Of a stretch of 64,000 nucleotides of DNA, positions 46,566-55,499 are shown piece by piece. The notes beneath the pieces were generated by a model that was not told the origin of the DNA, ran no database searches, and saw nothing but the letters and a program-made list of their open reading frames with translations. The position numbers and the translations under genes were made by a program. The stretch is from PALSA-660 sp963726435. Lineage in GTDB: Bacteria; Actinomycetota; Coriobacteriia; Anaerosomatales; PALSA-660. The first letter of the stretch is position 1. Each line of letters starts with the position of its first letter. The DNA is taken from positions 1-64,000 of the forward strand of contig CAVSCJ010000004.1 of assembly GCA_963726435.1 (NCBI GenBank), read 5' to 3'.

Positions 46566-48008
46566 CTAGCGGTCGATTACCCTGATGCCCCGACGGGTCC
46601 GGACGAACTGATGGTAGGCCAGCCTGGTGGCGTACTTGCCGGAGCTCTTCGCGTTGCCCGCCGCGTCGGTTGCGGTGATCCTGTAGTAGTAGACTCCTGC
46701 CGCGACCAGCACACCGCCGTCGTTCTTCCCGTTCCACTTCATGGAGCCGGAGCCGGCGGGCTTGTTCGCGGTCATGGCGCGAACGACCGTGCCCTTCTTG
46801 GTGTAGATGGTGACCTTGACGGCCGCGGGCTCGCTCAGCCGGAACCTGATGATGCTGTCGTCCTTGTAGCCGTCACGCTTGCGCGGGTAGAACGGGTCGG
46901 GAGAATCATTGATGCCTGTGATGGCCGGAGCGGTCTTGTCCAGCGTGAAGGGGACCAGATCGCTGTAGACCTGTCGGCCGTACAGGTCCTCCACCATCGC
47001 CTGGGCGGTGTGACTGCCGTTGCCGAAGGCGGAGAGATCCGGGGTCACTGCATAGATGCTGGTGGAGTCGGTTCCCACGAGCGTGCCGTCCACGTAGAAC
47101 TTGACGAACTTGACGCCCCCAGCGTCCGAAGCCGTTGCCTCGAAGCTCGGAGCCGCGCCGATCAGTGAGCCGGCGACGGGCTTGGTCAGCGAGATCACTG
47201 GCACATCGGGGTCAACGGTGATGTCCACGCTGGTCTTGGGACCCTCGTTGGCGGCCCGATCCACGGCGGAGATGCTCACCGTATGAATCCCCGCCGGGAA
47301 GTCCTCGGCGGTCAGACTCGCGGGCACGCCGAGCAAACGCCAAGCTCTGCCCGCCTCGATGTCGCCTTGGATCGAACTCGGCCACGGCGTTCCGTCGAGG
47401 TACACCTGGTAGTAGGCGGTGCCGCTGAGAGAGTCGTACTCCGCGTCTGTCCAGCGCGCCTGGATGCGGTCCGTTGTCGTGACGCCGGAGATCGGCGTGA
47501 CTCCGGCGGGCCCGTCGTACAGCGCCAGACCGGCCACGGGGACGGGGTGAGTCTGATCGACCCCGATGGCCTGCTGTGATGTCGTCGGGTCGTAGCCGGA
47601 GCTCTTGAAGAAGCGGAGCTCCAGGTACCAGATACCCTCCAAACCACCGGCCGCTCCCGGGTACTTCGACAGATTGAAGACCTGTGTGAAGTGGGTCCCT
47701 ACCGGCTGGACCGTCTTGCCGTAGATGTCCGGCGTCGCGATATCGATGCTGCTGGGGGCCCGCGTCGCGTCGTAGAGGAACCCCAACGGTGCGTCCGTGC
47801 CCTCACCCGACGGGGGGACGATGAGATCCGGGCGGCTGCTACTGCCCCAGTAGACCGTGTTGCCGTGGACGTCGACGGTCGTTCTCCACCACTGGTCGGT
47901 CGGGTTCGTGGTGCTGGTGCCGATGGGGTCGCCTGCGGCGAAGGCCGTCAGCGCTCCAGCCGAAAGGACGAGCGCAAGTGTCAGCACCACCATGAGGATC
48001 TTCTTCAT
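46566..48008 (-). CDS. Secreted Ig-like/FlgD-Ig protein
   Basis: 480 aa. Signal peptide (KKILMVVLTLALVLSAGALT, then AFA). The N-terminal ~220 residues form a region I do not recognise. Two Ig-type domains follow (TVSISAVDRAANEGPKTSVDI; SFEATASDAGGVKFVKFYVD). The C-terminus is a FlgD-type Ig domain (VKVTIYTKKGTVVRAM, GVYYYRITATDAAGN), often found at the end of secreted or surface proteins as a sorting or structural module. ATG 48008 has GGGAGGAG upstream. The 226 bases between this gene and the next (46340-46565) show no recognisable element. Confidence 0.8.
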   Translation of the reverse strand: MKKILMVVLTLALVLSAGALTAFAAGDPIGTSTTNPTDQWWRTTVDVHGNTVYWGSSSRPDLIVPPSGEGTDAPLGFLYDATRAPSSIDIATPDIYGKTVQPVGTHFTQVFNLSKYPGAAGGLEGIWYLELRFFKSSGYDPTTSQQAIGVDQTHPVPVAGLALYDGPAGVTPISGVTTTDRIQARWTDAEYDSLSGTAYYQVYLDGTPWPSSIQGDIEAGRAWRLLGVPASLTAEDFPAGIHTVSISAVDRAANEGPKTSVDITVDPDVPVISLTKPVAGSLIGAAPSFEATASDAGGVKFVKFYVDGTLVGTDSTSIYAVTPDLSAFGNGSHTAQAMVEDLYGRQVYSDLVPFTLDKTAPAITGINDSPDPFYPRKRDGYKDDSIIRFRLSEPAAVKVTIYTKKGTVVRAMTANKPAGSGSMKWNGKNDGGVLVAAGVYYYRITATDAAGNAKSSGKYATRLAYHQFVRTRRGIRVIDR

Positions 48009-48157
48009 GCTTCTCCTCCCCCTCCACATGATAGTGCTACTTCTGTTTGCCCAGCACAACCGGAGGGAGTGCCACCACGGTCCGTCACACGCCGTGTTCA
48101 AGCCGCGAGAGACGCCGCCCCGTCTGGATCGATGCCAAGGACGCGCGGATGCGGCCC

Positions 48158-49256
48158 CTATGGCCTGCAAGCGCCGGCATAGTCACCCCGGTGACCCAGC
48201 GCCGAGATCTGCACACGGCCTCCCGTGCCGGGCGCCTCGATGAAGTCACCCCCGCCAACGTACATGCCGACGTGGTGGATCGGGCTGCCGAAGAAGACGA
48301 GGTCTCCCGGCTGCAGATCGTCCCTCGAAACGCGCGAGCCGCGGTTGATCTGCGCTCGCGAGCTGTGAGGCAGGTTCACGCCGACGTGGCGATAGGCCCA
48401 CATGACGAGCCCGCTGCAGTCGAAGCGAGCCGGGCCGGACGCCGCCCACTGATATGGGCGTCCGAGCGCCTTCTCTGCCCATATGACGGCGGCCGCACCG
48501 CGCGCGCTGGACGGCGGGTTCGCGCCCGAGAGGCCGCCGGGGCTGCCGCTCGGGTGGCCGCCACCGGCAGCGGTTGCGCGCTGGCGGGCAAGGAGTGCGA
48601 GGTAGCGAGCGTGCGCGGCAGCCGCCTGCCGCGCGCGCTCCTGCGCGAGCAGCGTCTTGATGTCAGCGCTCAGGCTATCCAGCAGGCGCGTGCGCTCGGC
48701 GAGCTGTAGATGCACGTCCTGAGCATTGGCCGCCATCTCCGCCTGCTGGATGGCCGCCCGCCCCTGCCGGTCCAGGAGAGTCTGGCGCTCGGCCTGGGCG
48801 TCGGCCTGCGTCTGCTTCAGCTGGGCCACCGTCTCCGCGTCCTGGGTCGCGATGGCTTCCAGCGCGCCGAGCGTGGCGTCGAACTGCGCGAAGCTCTGCG
48901 AGGTCAGCAGCGCCGCGATGTCCGCGAGCACGCCGCCGTCCCGGTAGATCTGGTTCGCGCGAGCGCCCAGGTCCGCCTGCAAGGCGTTCGAGCGATCCTC
49001 AAGCTGTGCGATGCGATGCTCGCTTGCGGCCACTTGCCCCGCGAGGGTGCTGTACCGGTCCCGCGCGGCAGTTGTACGCCTCGTCCGCAATGGACGCCTG
49101 CGTGTCGAGAGCGGCTATCTGCGATTGGACGGCGGCCGCCTGGGCGCGCTTCGCCGACAGTGGATCGGCCCACGCGGGCGCGGTGGTCGACAACGCGATC
49201 GCCAGAGCAAGAGCGACCGATACCGTAGAACGTCGGAGTCTTCTCAGGGTCGACAC
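48158..49256 (-). CDS. NlpC/P60 peptidoglycan endopeptidase (frameshifted)
   Basis: About 365 aa when repaired. Signal peptide (LRRSTVSVALALAIALSTTA), a long coiled coil (AQAAAVQSQIAALDTQ ... LAERTRLLDSLSADIKTLLA), a Ser/Gly/Pro linker and a C-terminal NlpC/P60 domain. The catalytic Cys is in RFDCSGLVMWAYRHVG, and the His is in IHHVGMYVGGGDFIEAPG. This is the RipA/CwlO layout for cell-separation hydrolases. One extra base at 49070 separates the signal/coiled-coil start from the rest; removing it restores EAYNAARDRY. Error or a recent mutation cannot be told apart here. Divergent from the 49593 gene. Confidence 0.85.
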
Positions 49257-49592
49257 TTCCTTCCGACGGGTGGCTGCGCGAGCGCCCGGCGTGCACGCCC
49301 GCGCGTGAGATGGTTGGGGGCCTTCTCACGCCTCAGACCGACGCACGATGCGCCGGAGACCTTGTAGCACTGTCTTGTGGGCATCCCGTGGAGGAGGAGC
49401 CGACCGACGGCAGGAGGCGGCGTGGCCCTGAGCCCGCTTCGTGCCCTTGTCGCCCGCCAGCGGGAGACCCTTGGTCCCCCGCCGCGCCTTGCTTCGCTGC
49501 AGGAATCCGCCGATACGGCTACCATAGGTGCGTACGCGTCTCACGCCCGGCGCCGCACCAGTCGCACCCGATCCGACCGAGGCGAAACATCC
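49257..49592. other. 336-base intergenic region between divergent cell-wall genes
   Basis: No coding potential is convincing. It must contain promoters for the NlpC/P60 gene and for the lysozyme-like gene. TACCAT at about 49519 is a possible -10 for the latter. I looked for ydaO-type and GEMM-type riboswitch motifs, which often precede cell-wall hydrolase genes in actinobacteria, and did not find them by eye. Confidence 0.5.
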
Positions 49593-50846
49593 ATGCGCAC
49601 ATCAGAAGCCGTCTCCGTGTCCACCCCCGCGCGTTGGCTGACCGCAGCCGCGGCGCTGCTGATGGTGTGCGCGCTCATCGCAGTCGCCTCGCCGGCGCTC
49701 GCAGCGACCTACGACCCGCTCGACGTGATCCCCTACGACACCTGGCGTGCGTCCGGCTCCATGTCGACGGAGGACATCCAGTCGTTCCTCGCCTCGCAGT
49801 CGGGGCCGCTCAAGTCGTACAAGACGGCGGACTACCACGACCCGACCCTCATCGACGACAGCGCTCCCACGCACCACAGCACGTCGAAGACGGCGGCGCG
49901 GATCATCTGGGAGGCGGCGCGGGCCTGGAACCTGAATCCCAAGGTCATCTTGGCGACCCTCCAGAAGGAACAGAGCCTTCTGACGACGAGCAACTCGGCG
50001 AACGCCGCCCGGCTGGTGAAGGCGATGGGCTGCGGCGTGTACGGCATCGACCCCGTCACCGGACACACGAAGAACCGCTGCCCTGGCTTCGGCCACCAGA
50101 TATGGGACGGCGCCCGCGTGCTCTCGAGATACGAGATCACGTACAACTGGTTCCCGGGATCGACAAGGACGGTGACCGCCTACAAGACGATAGACGCGAC
50201 CAAGACCGTCGACGGCGTGATCGTGAGCTACCACAAGAGGGTCAGCTACCCCAAGACGATCAAGCCGGCCAACGCGTCGACCTTCGCCCTCTACATCTAC
50301 ACGCCCTACTACCCGCAGAAGCTCGTCTGGGACATCTACGTCCGCTACTTCGGGGACCCCCAGACGGCACCGCGCATGCGTCCCGTCTACAGCTTCAGGC
50401 ACCGCAGCACTGGCGCGTACTACTACACGGCCTCCGAAGGCACGCGCTACGCGATGCTCCGGTCGCACGGCTACGTCTCCGTGGGTGTGTCATTCACGAT
50501 CGACTCCAGCTCGACGGCCAATTCCGCGCCGTTGTACCGGCTACAGAACACGAAGACGCTCGCCTACTACTACACGACCTCGGCCGCCAAGAAGGACTCG
50601 TTGCTCAAGGTGCGCCCAGTGACGTGGAGGCTGAGCGGGACGGTCGGGCTCGTCTCGAAGGTCGCGACAGCGGGCACGACCCCGGTGTACCGTCTTGAGA
50701 ACAAGCGCACGCACGGGATCCTTCTCACGCGCTACGTCTCGACTGTGAAGCGGCTCTCCACGGGCCGCAAGGCGACCTTCTACAACAGGGGCATCGCCTT
50801 CTACCTCGGCCGGTCCGAGGACACGACCATTCCGGTCGGCCCGTAG
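49593..50846 (+). CDS. Secreted lysozyme-like protein with DUF5648-type repeats
   Basis: 417 aa. A membrane/signal segment (WLTAAAALLMVCALIAVASP) is followed by ~220 residues with a lysozyme-like helical look (KTAARIIWEAARAWNLNPKV, ILATLQKEQSLLT, KNRCPGFGHQIWDGARVLSR), then three repeats of ~45 residues: PVYSFRHRSTGAYYYTAS, PLYRLQNTKTLAYYYTTS and PVYRLENKRTHGILLTRY. These match the DUF5648 beta-propeller-like repeat. LQKEQS supplies a possible catalytic Glu. A role in wall turnover or adhesion is inferred. ATG 49593 was chosen for the signal peptide; the frame is open upstream. Confidence 0.75.
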   Translation: MRTSEAVSVSTPARWLTAAAALLMVCALIAVASPALAATYDPLDVIPYDTWRASGSMSTEDIQSFLASQSGPLKSYKTADYHDPTLIDDSAPTHHSTSKTAARIIWEAARAWNLNPKVILATLQKEQSLLTTSNSANAARLVKAMGCGVYGIDPVTGHTKNRCPGFGHQIWDGARVLSRYEITYNWFPGSTRTVTAYKTIDATKTVDGVIVSYHKRVSYPKTIKPANASTFALYIYTPYYPQKLVWDIYVRYFGDPQTAPRMRPVYSFRHRSTGAYYYTASEGTRYAMLRSHGYVSVGVSFTIDSSSTANSAPLYRLQNTKTLAYYYTTSAAKKDSLLKVRPVTWRLSGTVGLVSKVATAGTTPVYRLENKRTHGILLTRYVSTVKRLSTGRKATFYNRGIAFYLGRSEDTTIPVGP

Positions 50847-50903
50847 CCGCCGGGGTTCCGGCACAGACTCATCACAAGTCGACCGTCCGTCGCCTTGCCT
50901 CTG

Positions 50904-50928
50904 GCATATATGCAGACATTCGCATACG
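50904..50928. promoter_or_regulatory. Candidate operator of the ArsR-type regulator
   Basis: An AT-rich island in GC-rich DNA: palindrome GCATATATGC followed 9 bases later by GCATACG, 47 bases upstream of the regulator ATG. ArsR-family repressors often bind AT-rich imperfect palindromes in their own promoters. TTGCCT just upstream could be a -35. Confidence 0.4.
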
Positions 50929-50974
50929 CTCACATGGACAAGATCCGTCCGCCCGATGCCTTGCCGGAGGCCAC

Positions 50975-51370
50975 ATGGACGCCGACTTCTTCTGTCTGCA
51001 CTCCGAGCTGTGCAAGACGCTCGCGAACGACAAGCGCCAGATGATCCTCGCCGCGCTGCGCGACCGCGAGCTCACCGTCGGCGAGCTCTCCGAGCGCACG
51101 GGTATCGCGCAGGCTAACCTCTCGCAGCATCTCGCGACCATGCGGACCCGCGACGTCGTGCGCGCTCGCCGCGACGGCCGCAACGTCCACTACTCCATCG
51201 CGAACCCGAAGCTCATCCAGGCGTTCGACCTCATCACCGAGGTGATGCAGGAGTCGATGGAGCGGCGCTCGCGCACTGCGGACGCCCCCGGCGCCGATGC
51301 GCCCAAGAAGAAGGTCACGGGACCGCGTCGTCGCCGCCAAGGCAGGAAACGAACAAGGAGGGGACGCATG
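50975..51370 (+). CDS. ArsR-family winged-helix regulator
   Basis: About 131 aa. The HTH region covers LCKTLANDKRQMILAALRD, LTVGELSERTGIAQANLSQH and LATMRTRDVVRARRDGRNVH. The protein has Cys7 and Cys13, which might sense metal, redox or sulfur compounds. The C-terminus is basic and has no stop before the next gene. In the +1 frame a TGA overlaps the DsrE-like ATG (ATGA), the normal operon arrangement, so a one-base error in the arginine-rich end is more likely than a real regulator-DsrE fusion. ATG 50975 has GGAGG five bases upstream. Confidence 0.82.
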
Positions 51371-51900
51371 AGCACCCAATTGGATGAGGAGCTGGAGCGC
51401 ATCGCCGCGCTCGAGCCCGTCGAAGGCCCCAAGAAGATCTCGATGGTGGTGATGAGCGGCGACATGGACAAGCTCTTCGGCGCCTTCCTCATCGGCACCG
51501 GCGCCGCGGCGATGGGCATGGAGGTCACCATGTTCTTCACCTTCTGGGGCCTGCGGGCCATAAGGCGTGCTGACGCGAAGACCGGCAACGACCTTCTTCG
51601 GCAAGATGATCGGCCTGATGTACGGCGGGGGCATCGAGAAGGCCAGCCCGTCGAAGTTCTCCTTCGGCGGCATCGGCCGTTGGATGTTCGGCAAGATGAT
51701 GGGCGCACACAACGTCGATGACGCTCACGCAGTTGCGCGACCTGGCCATCGATCTTGGCATCAAGATGTACGGCTGCCAGATGACCATGGACGTCATGGA
51801 GATCCCGCAGGAGTCCTTCGTCAAGGGCGTCCAGGACCCGGTCGGTGTCGGCTTCTTCCTCGGGGAAGCTCAGGAGTCCCAGATCACCTTGTTCATCTAG
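51368..51900 (+). CDS. DsrE2-like sulfurtransferase (two frameshifts)
   Basis: About 177 aa when repaired. It belongs to the DsrE/DsrF/DsrH-like 'peroxiredoxin-like' family: KKISMVVMSGDMDKLFGAFL, GMEVTMFFTFWGLRAI, a loop with FFGKMIGLMYGGG, the single cysteine motif KMYGCQMTMDVM, and the C-terminal ESQITLFI. DsrE2 proteins pass persulfide sulfur to TusA, which is encoded next. One-base errors near 51592 (before FFGKMIG) and 51718 (before TLTQLRDL) break the frame. AAGGAGG precedes the ATG. Confidence 0.85.
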
Positions 51901-51958
51901 CAAGCACACGCCCCCGCGAGCGAGCGCGAGCGACCGCCACAGAAAGAGAGGATCCATC

Positions 51959-52198
51959 ATGAGCGACGTCACCCCCGATCTGGAACTCGACCTGCGAGGG
52001 CTGCTGTGCCCGATGCCGATGGTCAAGGTCTCGCAGAACATCTCCAAGGTCCCGGTGGGCGGCGTTGTCCGCGCCGTGGCCACCGACGCCGGCTCGATGG
52101 CCGACATCCCCGCATGGGCGAAGTCGACCGGCAACGAGGTGCTGCAGGCCGAGAAGTCGGGCAGCGAGTTCGTGTTCCTCGTCAAGCGCGTCAAGTAG
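51959..52198 (+). CDS. tusA: Sulfur carrier protein TusA
   Basis: 79 aa, full length. The N-terminal LDLRGLLCPMPMVKVSQ contains the CPxP motif whose cysteine carries the persulfide. The rest fits the two-layer alpha/beta fold (VRAVATDAGSMADIPAWAKS, FVFLVKRVK). It works with the DsrE2-like protein upstream. The usual TusA role is sulfur relay for tRNA thiolation, molybdopterin or, in sulfur oxidisers, delivery to Dsr/sHdr enzymes; the DsrMK-like genes downstream favour an energy-related use. Confidence 0.95.
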   Translation: MSDVTPDLELDLRGLLCPMPMVKVSQNISKVPVGGVVRAVATDAGSMADIPAWAKSTGNEVLQAEKSGSEFVFLVKRVK

Positions 52199-52208
52199 CC
52201 CCGCGGCG

Positions 52209-52931
52209 ATGGACTGGTTCTCCTACCTGACATCCGGGATCGGCGTCTACATCGGCCTGGGTGTCTTCACAGCGGGCATGGCGTGGCGCGTGTGGCAGTG
52301 GAGCCGGACGCCGAAGTCGCCGGTGCGACTCGGCATGTTCCCGAAACCGAAGACCGCTGCCGGCCGCTTCGCCAAGCTGCTGAAGGACACCTTCGTCGCG
52401 CCGCAGTCGTTCGAGACTGCAGCGCTCCTCATGGCCTTCGCTCTCGCGTTCCACCTCGCCGCCCTGGCCGCGTTCGTCGGCCACCTGCGCCTCGTCCACG
52501 AGTTCACGCCGCTGGTGGCCGTGCTGGGCATCGAGGGCATGAACACGTTCGCCGCGTGGTCGGGCGGCGCCGCCGGGATCGTGATGCTGCTGGCGGTGCT
52601 CTACTGGATCGGCCGCCGCACCTTCGGCGCGTACCGCAAGCTCTCCACGCCCGAGGACTACCTGCTGCTGGCGCTGCTGCTGGGCATCGTCGTCATGGGC
52701 GACCACCTGCGCTTCCTCGGCGGCCTGCACGCAGCCACCTACCAGGCGTGGTTCACGTCTCTCATGGCGTTCCGGCCGGCGTTCCCGCCGGAACTAGCGT
52801 CGTCGGCGACGCGGTTCGCGCTCGACTGGCACATGCTCTTCGTCGACGCCTTCCTCGTCTACTTCCCGTTCAGCAAGCTGACGCATGCCGTCGGTGCGTT
52901 CGCGACGAACCTCGTGCGGAGCTCTGAGTAG
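52209..52931 (+). CDS. NarI/DsrM-like membrane cytochrome b subunit
   Basis: 240 aa with five membrane segments (e.g. SGIGVYIGLGVFTAGMAWRVW, FHLAALAAFVGHLRLVHEF, GAAGIVMLLAVLYWIGRR). Candidate heme-b ligands are the histidines in FHLAALAAFVGH, MGDHLRF and DWHMLFVD. NarI-type subunits take electrons from menaquinol. The partner is the iron-sulfur protein encoded 2 bases downstream. It starts 10 bases after tusA and is close in arrangement to DsrM of the DsrMK complex. Confidence 0.87.
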   Translation: MDWFSYLTSGIGVYIGLGVFTAGMAWRVWQWSRTPKSPVRLGMFPKPKTAAGRFAKLLKDTFVAPQSFETAALLMAFALAFHLAALAAFVGHLRLVHEFTPLVAVLGIEGMNTFAAWSGGAAGIVMLLAVLYWIGRRTFGAYRKLSTPEDYLLLALLLGIVVMGDHLRFLGGLHAATYQAWFTSLMAFRPAFPPELASSATRFALDWHMLFVDAFLVYFPFSKLTHAVGAFATNLVRSSE

Positions 52932-52933
52932 AC

Positions 52934-54218
52934 GTGGAGAAGCAGACCATAGAGACGATGGTGGGCACGCTCGACAAGCGCATGAACCGCCAGCTCAAGG
53001 AGTACCTCGACATCTGCGTGCGCTGCGCGATCTGCAAGGACGCGTGCCATCAGTACGTCGCCACTCAGGACATGAAGTACCTGCCTGCGAGGCGAGCCGA
53101 ACTCATCCGCGAGATCTACCGCAAGTACTTCACGAAGGCCGGGGAGTTCGTGCCCGCGCTCTACGAAGCGCGTGACCCCGACGACAACATGCTCGACGAG
53201 CTGTACGACTCGACCTACGCGTGCACAGGCTGTCGCCGCTGCATGTTCTACTGCCCCTTTTCGATCGACACCGCTTGGATCACGTCGGTCGCCAAGGCGA
53301 TGCTCATCGCGGCCGGCCGGGGCAACGAGATGCTCGGGCAACTCGCCGACGCTGAGATCTTCAAGGGCGACAACATCGAGATGTTCCGCGACTCGACCAT
53401 CGACGGCTTCAAGGACATCGAGGCCGAGGTCAGGCGGATGACCGGCAACCCGGAGGCGGAGATCCCGGTCGACCGCCAGGGTGCCGACATCCTCTACGTG
53501 GCGTTGGCGGGGGCGCACTCGATCCTGCCGGCCGCGGTCATCTTCAACGAGGCGGGCGCGAGCTGGACGCTGTCGATGTTCGAGTCCGCCAACTACGGCT
53601 TCTTCTTCGGCGACCCGACGAAGGCCAAGCTCATCGCCGACCGCTTCATGAACGAGGCGAAGCGACTGGGCGTCAAGGAGGTCGTGATCACCGAGTGCGG
53701 CCACGCCTACCGCGTCGCCGAGATGTTCTACGAGGCTTGGGCCAAGGAGAAGATGCCCTTCAAGGTGCGCCACATCCTCGAGGTCATCGACGACTACATC
53801 AAGCAGGGCCGCATCACGGTCGACGCCAAAGCGATCGCGGAGCGCGTCACCTACCACGACCCCTGCCAGATCGGCCGCAACGGCGGCATCTTCGAGCAGC
53901 CGCGCGACATCGTGCGCGGCGATCGCGCCCGACTTCGTCGACATGACGCCCAACCGCGAGAAGCAGTGGTGCTGCGGCGGAGGCGGAGGCATCGTCGCGA
54001 TGGAGGAGTTCAACGACGTGCGCCTGCGAAGCGGCGGGAAGAAGGTCGAGCAGATCCGCGCCACGGGCGCGACCGTGCTCGCGTGCCCGTGCGAGAACTG
54101 CCGCCTGCAGATCGACGAGCTGAACGAGGTGCACGACCTGGGGTTGCGCATCGTGCCTGTGATGCAACTCGTCGTCGAGGCGATGCCGATGCCCGGCACG
54201 AGGTCCCTCGCTCGGTAG
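52934..54218 (+). CDS. HdrD/DsrK-like iron-sulfur oxidoreductase (one frameshift)
   Basis: About 427 aa. Two ferredoxin-like clusters CVRCAICKDAC and CTGCRRCMFYCP lie in the first 110 residues. Two CCG-type domains follow: the first near YHDPCQIGRNGG and the second CCGGGGG...CPCENC, which in HdrB/HdrD/DsrK bind a noncubane cluster that handles heterodisulfide or DsrC-trisulfide substrates. An indel near 53918 separates ...DIVR from the continuation IAPDFVDMTPNREKQW. The GTG start is 2 bases after the NarI-like gene. No dsrC or dsrAB is present in the window, so the substrate is unknown. Confidence 0.87.
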
Positions 54219-54293
54219 CGCAGGGATTCTCGGGTGTCGAGCATGGATTGAACCCCGCCGGGCACAGCGAGGCCCGTCCCTCTTCCGTGCACG

Positions 54294-54875
54294 CTACGGC
54301 ACGCTCTTCCGTGCGGTGATGAGCCAGTGTCTCCGCAGACGCGTGTGCACCGCTGCATCAACGAACCCTGCTGTCTCGAGGATTGCGACGATCCGCTCAG
54401 GCGCCGCGCGCACGCGCTGAGGCGGACCGCCCTCCTTGTTCCCGATCGCCCAATCGACCACGAGCATCTGCCCGCCGGGACAAAGCAGTCGCCCGGCATC
54501 CCGGTAGCTTGCATCCGGATCTGCGAGTTCGTGCTGAAGGTTGATCATGACGGCGAGGTCGGCGCTTCCGTCCGGGAGTGGGACGTGCGACTCCTGAGCC
54601 AGGACCGGTGTGATCCGGCGGCTCACCGCGGGGTCTGGATGCTCCACGATCCAGCGCAGCATCTCCGGCACCGTGTCGACCGCGAACACCCTTGCGCCCG
54701 GCGCCATCGCGGCGAAGCGGCGCGCGAACAACCCGGTACCCGCTCCGATGTCGACGATCACCCGTGGACAGGGACAGCCGAGAGCCTCCCACATGACGTC
54801 GGGGTCCAGATCGTCGAAGCGCCCCTCATCATTGAGGCGCTCGATCTTCGCGATGTCGAACTTCAGGTGCGGCAT
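54294..54875 (-). CDS. Class I SAM-dependent methyltransferase
   Basis: 193 aa. Motif I is VIVDIGAGTGLFARRFA, followed by the acidic residue of VFAVDTVPEM, and post-motif segments LPDGSADLAVMINLQHEL and LLCPGGQMLVVDW. It resembles the UbiE/Methyltransf_11 group. Substrate unknown. ATG 54875 gives the natural N-terminus MPHLKFDIAKIERL. It is convergent with the DsrK-like gene and isolated from others. Confidence 0.85.
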   Translation of the reverse strand: MPHLKFDIAKIERLNDEGRFDDLDPDVMWEALGCPCPRVIVDIGAGTGLFARRFAAMAPGARVFAVDTVPEMLRWIVEHPDPAVSRRITPVLAQESHVPLPDGSADLAVMINLQHELADPDASYRDAGRLLCPGGQMLVVDWAIGNKEGGPPQRVRAAPERIVAILETAGFVDAAVHTRLRRHWLITARKSVP

Positions 54876-55102
54876 CCGCACTCCCGCCGTATCGATGGTC
54901 TGCGACCATGATGCCCCGTGGGGTATCCGACCGTAACACCGGCTCGCTCCCGGCACCGTCGAGCTTGCGTGGGCGTCGCCGTAGCCAGGGTGAGTGCCCG
55001 CGGACGAGCTGGCGGTGCCCGTCTCGCGCACATGCGCGGCGACGGTTCCGGGCGTGCAAGTGGTGCGCGGGGCAACGACTACCGCGGGCCCGCGCTGCTC
55101 GG

Positions 55103-55108
55103 TATACT
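55103..55108 (+). promoter_or_regulatory. -10 element before tRNA-Ser(GCU)
   Basis: TATACT ends 33 bases before the tRNA 5' end, the same hexamer as at the other tRNA-Ser genes. The -35 region is not recognisable. Confidence 0.45.
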
Positions 55109-55141
55109 GTCGCCTTGCGTGAATGGCCGCGCCAAGGGTAC

Positions 55142-55235
55142 GGAGAGTTGGCCGAGTCGGCTGAAGGCGCTCGCCTGCTAAGCGAGTAAAGGGCTGAAAG
55201 CCCTTTCGAGGGTTCGAATCCCTCACTCTCCGCCA
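55142..55235 (+). tRNA. tRNA-Ser (anticodon GCU)
   Basis: 94 bases with encoded CCA. Acceptor GGAGAGT/ACTCTCC, anticodon arm CTCGC-CTGCTAA-GCGAG giving GCT, and a long variable arm (AAAGGGCTGAAAGCCCTTT). Reads AGC and AGU. tRNA-Arg follows after 69 bases and is probably in the same transcript. Confidence 0.96.
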
Positions 55236-55304
55236 TTTGACATGCCGCCTGCCGCGATGGCAGGATACCTAGGCTCCAAGGCCCCGGAACTACGGTGGCG
55301 ACGT

Positions 55305-55380
55305 GCGCCCATAGCTCAGCGGATAGAGTGTCTGACTACGAATCAGAAGGTCGCAGGTTCGAATCCTGCTGGGCGCACCA
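55305..55380 (+). tRNA. tRNA-Arg (anticodon ACG)
   Basis: 76 bases with encoded CCA. Acceptor GCGCCCA/TGGGCGC, anticodon arm TCTGA-CTACGAA-TCAGA with ACG at 55338-55340. A34 must be deaminated to inosine by TadA for reading CGU, CGC and CGA; tadA is present at 43561-44067. Confidence 0.96.
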
Positions 55381-55390
55381 CAGGAACGCG

Positions 55391-55429
55391 AGAAGAGTCG
55401 GAGGGGCTACGCGTCCCTCCGACTCTTCT
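55391..55429 (+). terminator. Terminator hairpin after tRNA-Arg
   Basis: AGAAGAGTCGGAGGG and CCCTCCGACTCTTCT form a perfect 15-bp stem with a 9-base loop, starting 10 bases after the tRNA. It could also stop transcription of the convergent HD-GYP gene. Confidence 0.8.
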
Positions 55430-55499
55430 GTCTGCCTGGAGTCGGCGATCACGGGTCTGTCTCGATCGACCTGCGCCGGAGCTGGGGGAGCCGGCGCGC

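Noticed and set aside
48045..48052. GGGCAAAC (minus strand) as part of a GEMM c-di-GMP riboswitch before the secreted Ig-like gene
   Set aside because: The remaining conserved elements (GCAAAGCCUCC, GGUAGC) are absent from the leader in the required order.
50975..51592. A natural ArsR-DsrE fusion protein
   Set aside because: A strong AAGGAGG and ATG start the DsrE part, an ATGA overlap exists in the neighbouring frame, and the region has other one-base errors.
54876..55141. Small open frames between the methyltransferase and tRNA-Ser(GCU)
   Set aside because: No ribosome sites or motifs; the stretch is best explained as upstream region of the two divergent units, with a -10 element for the tRNA.
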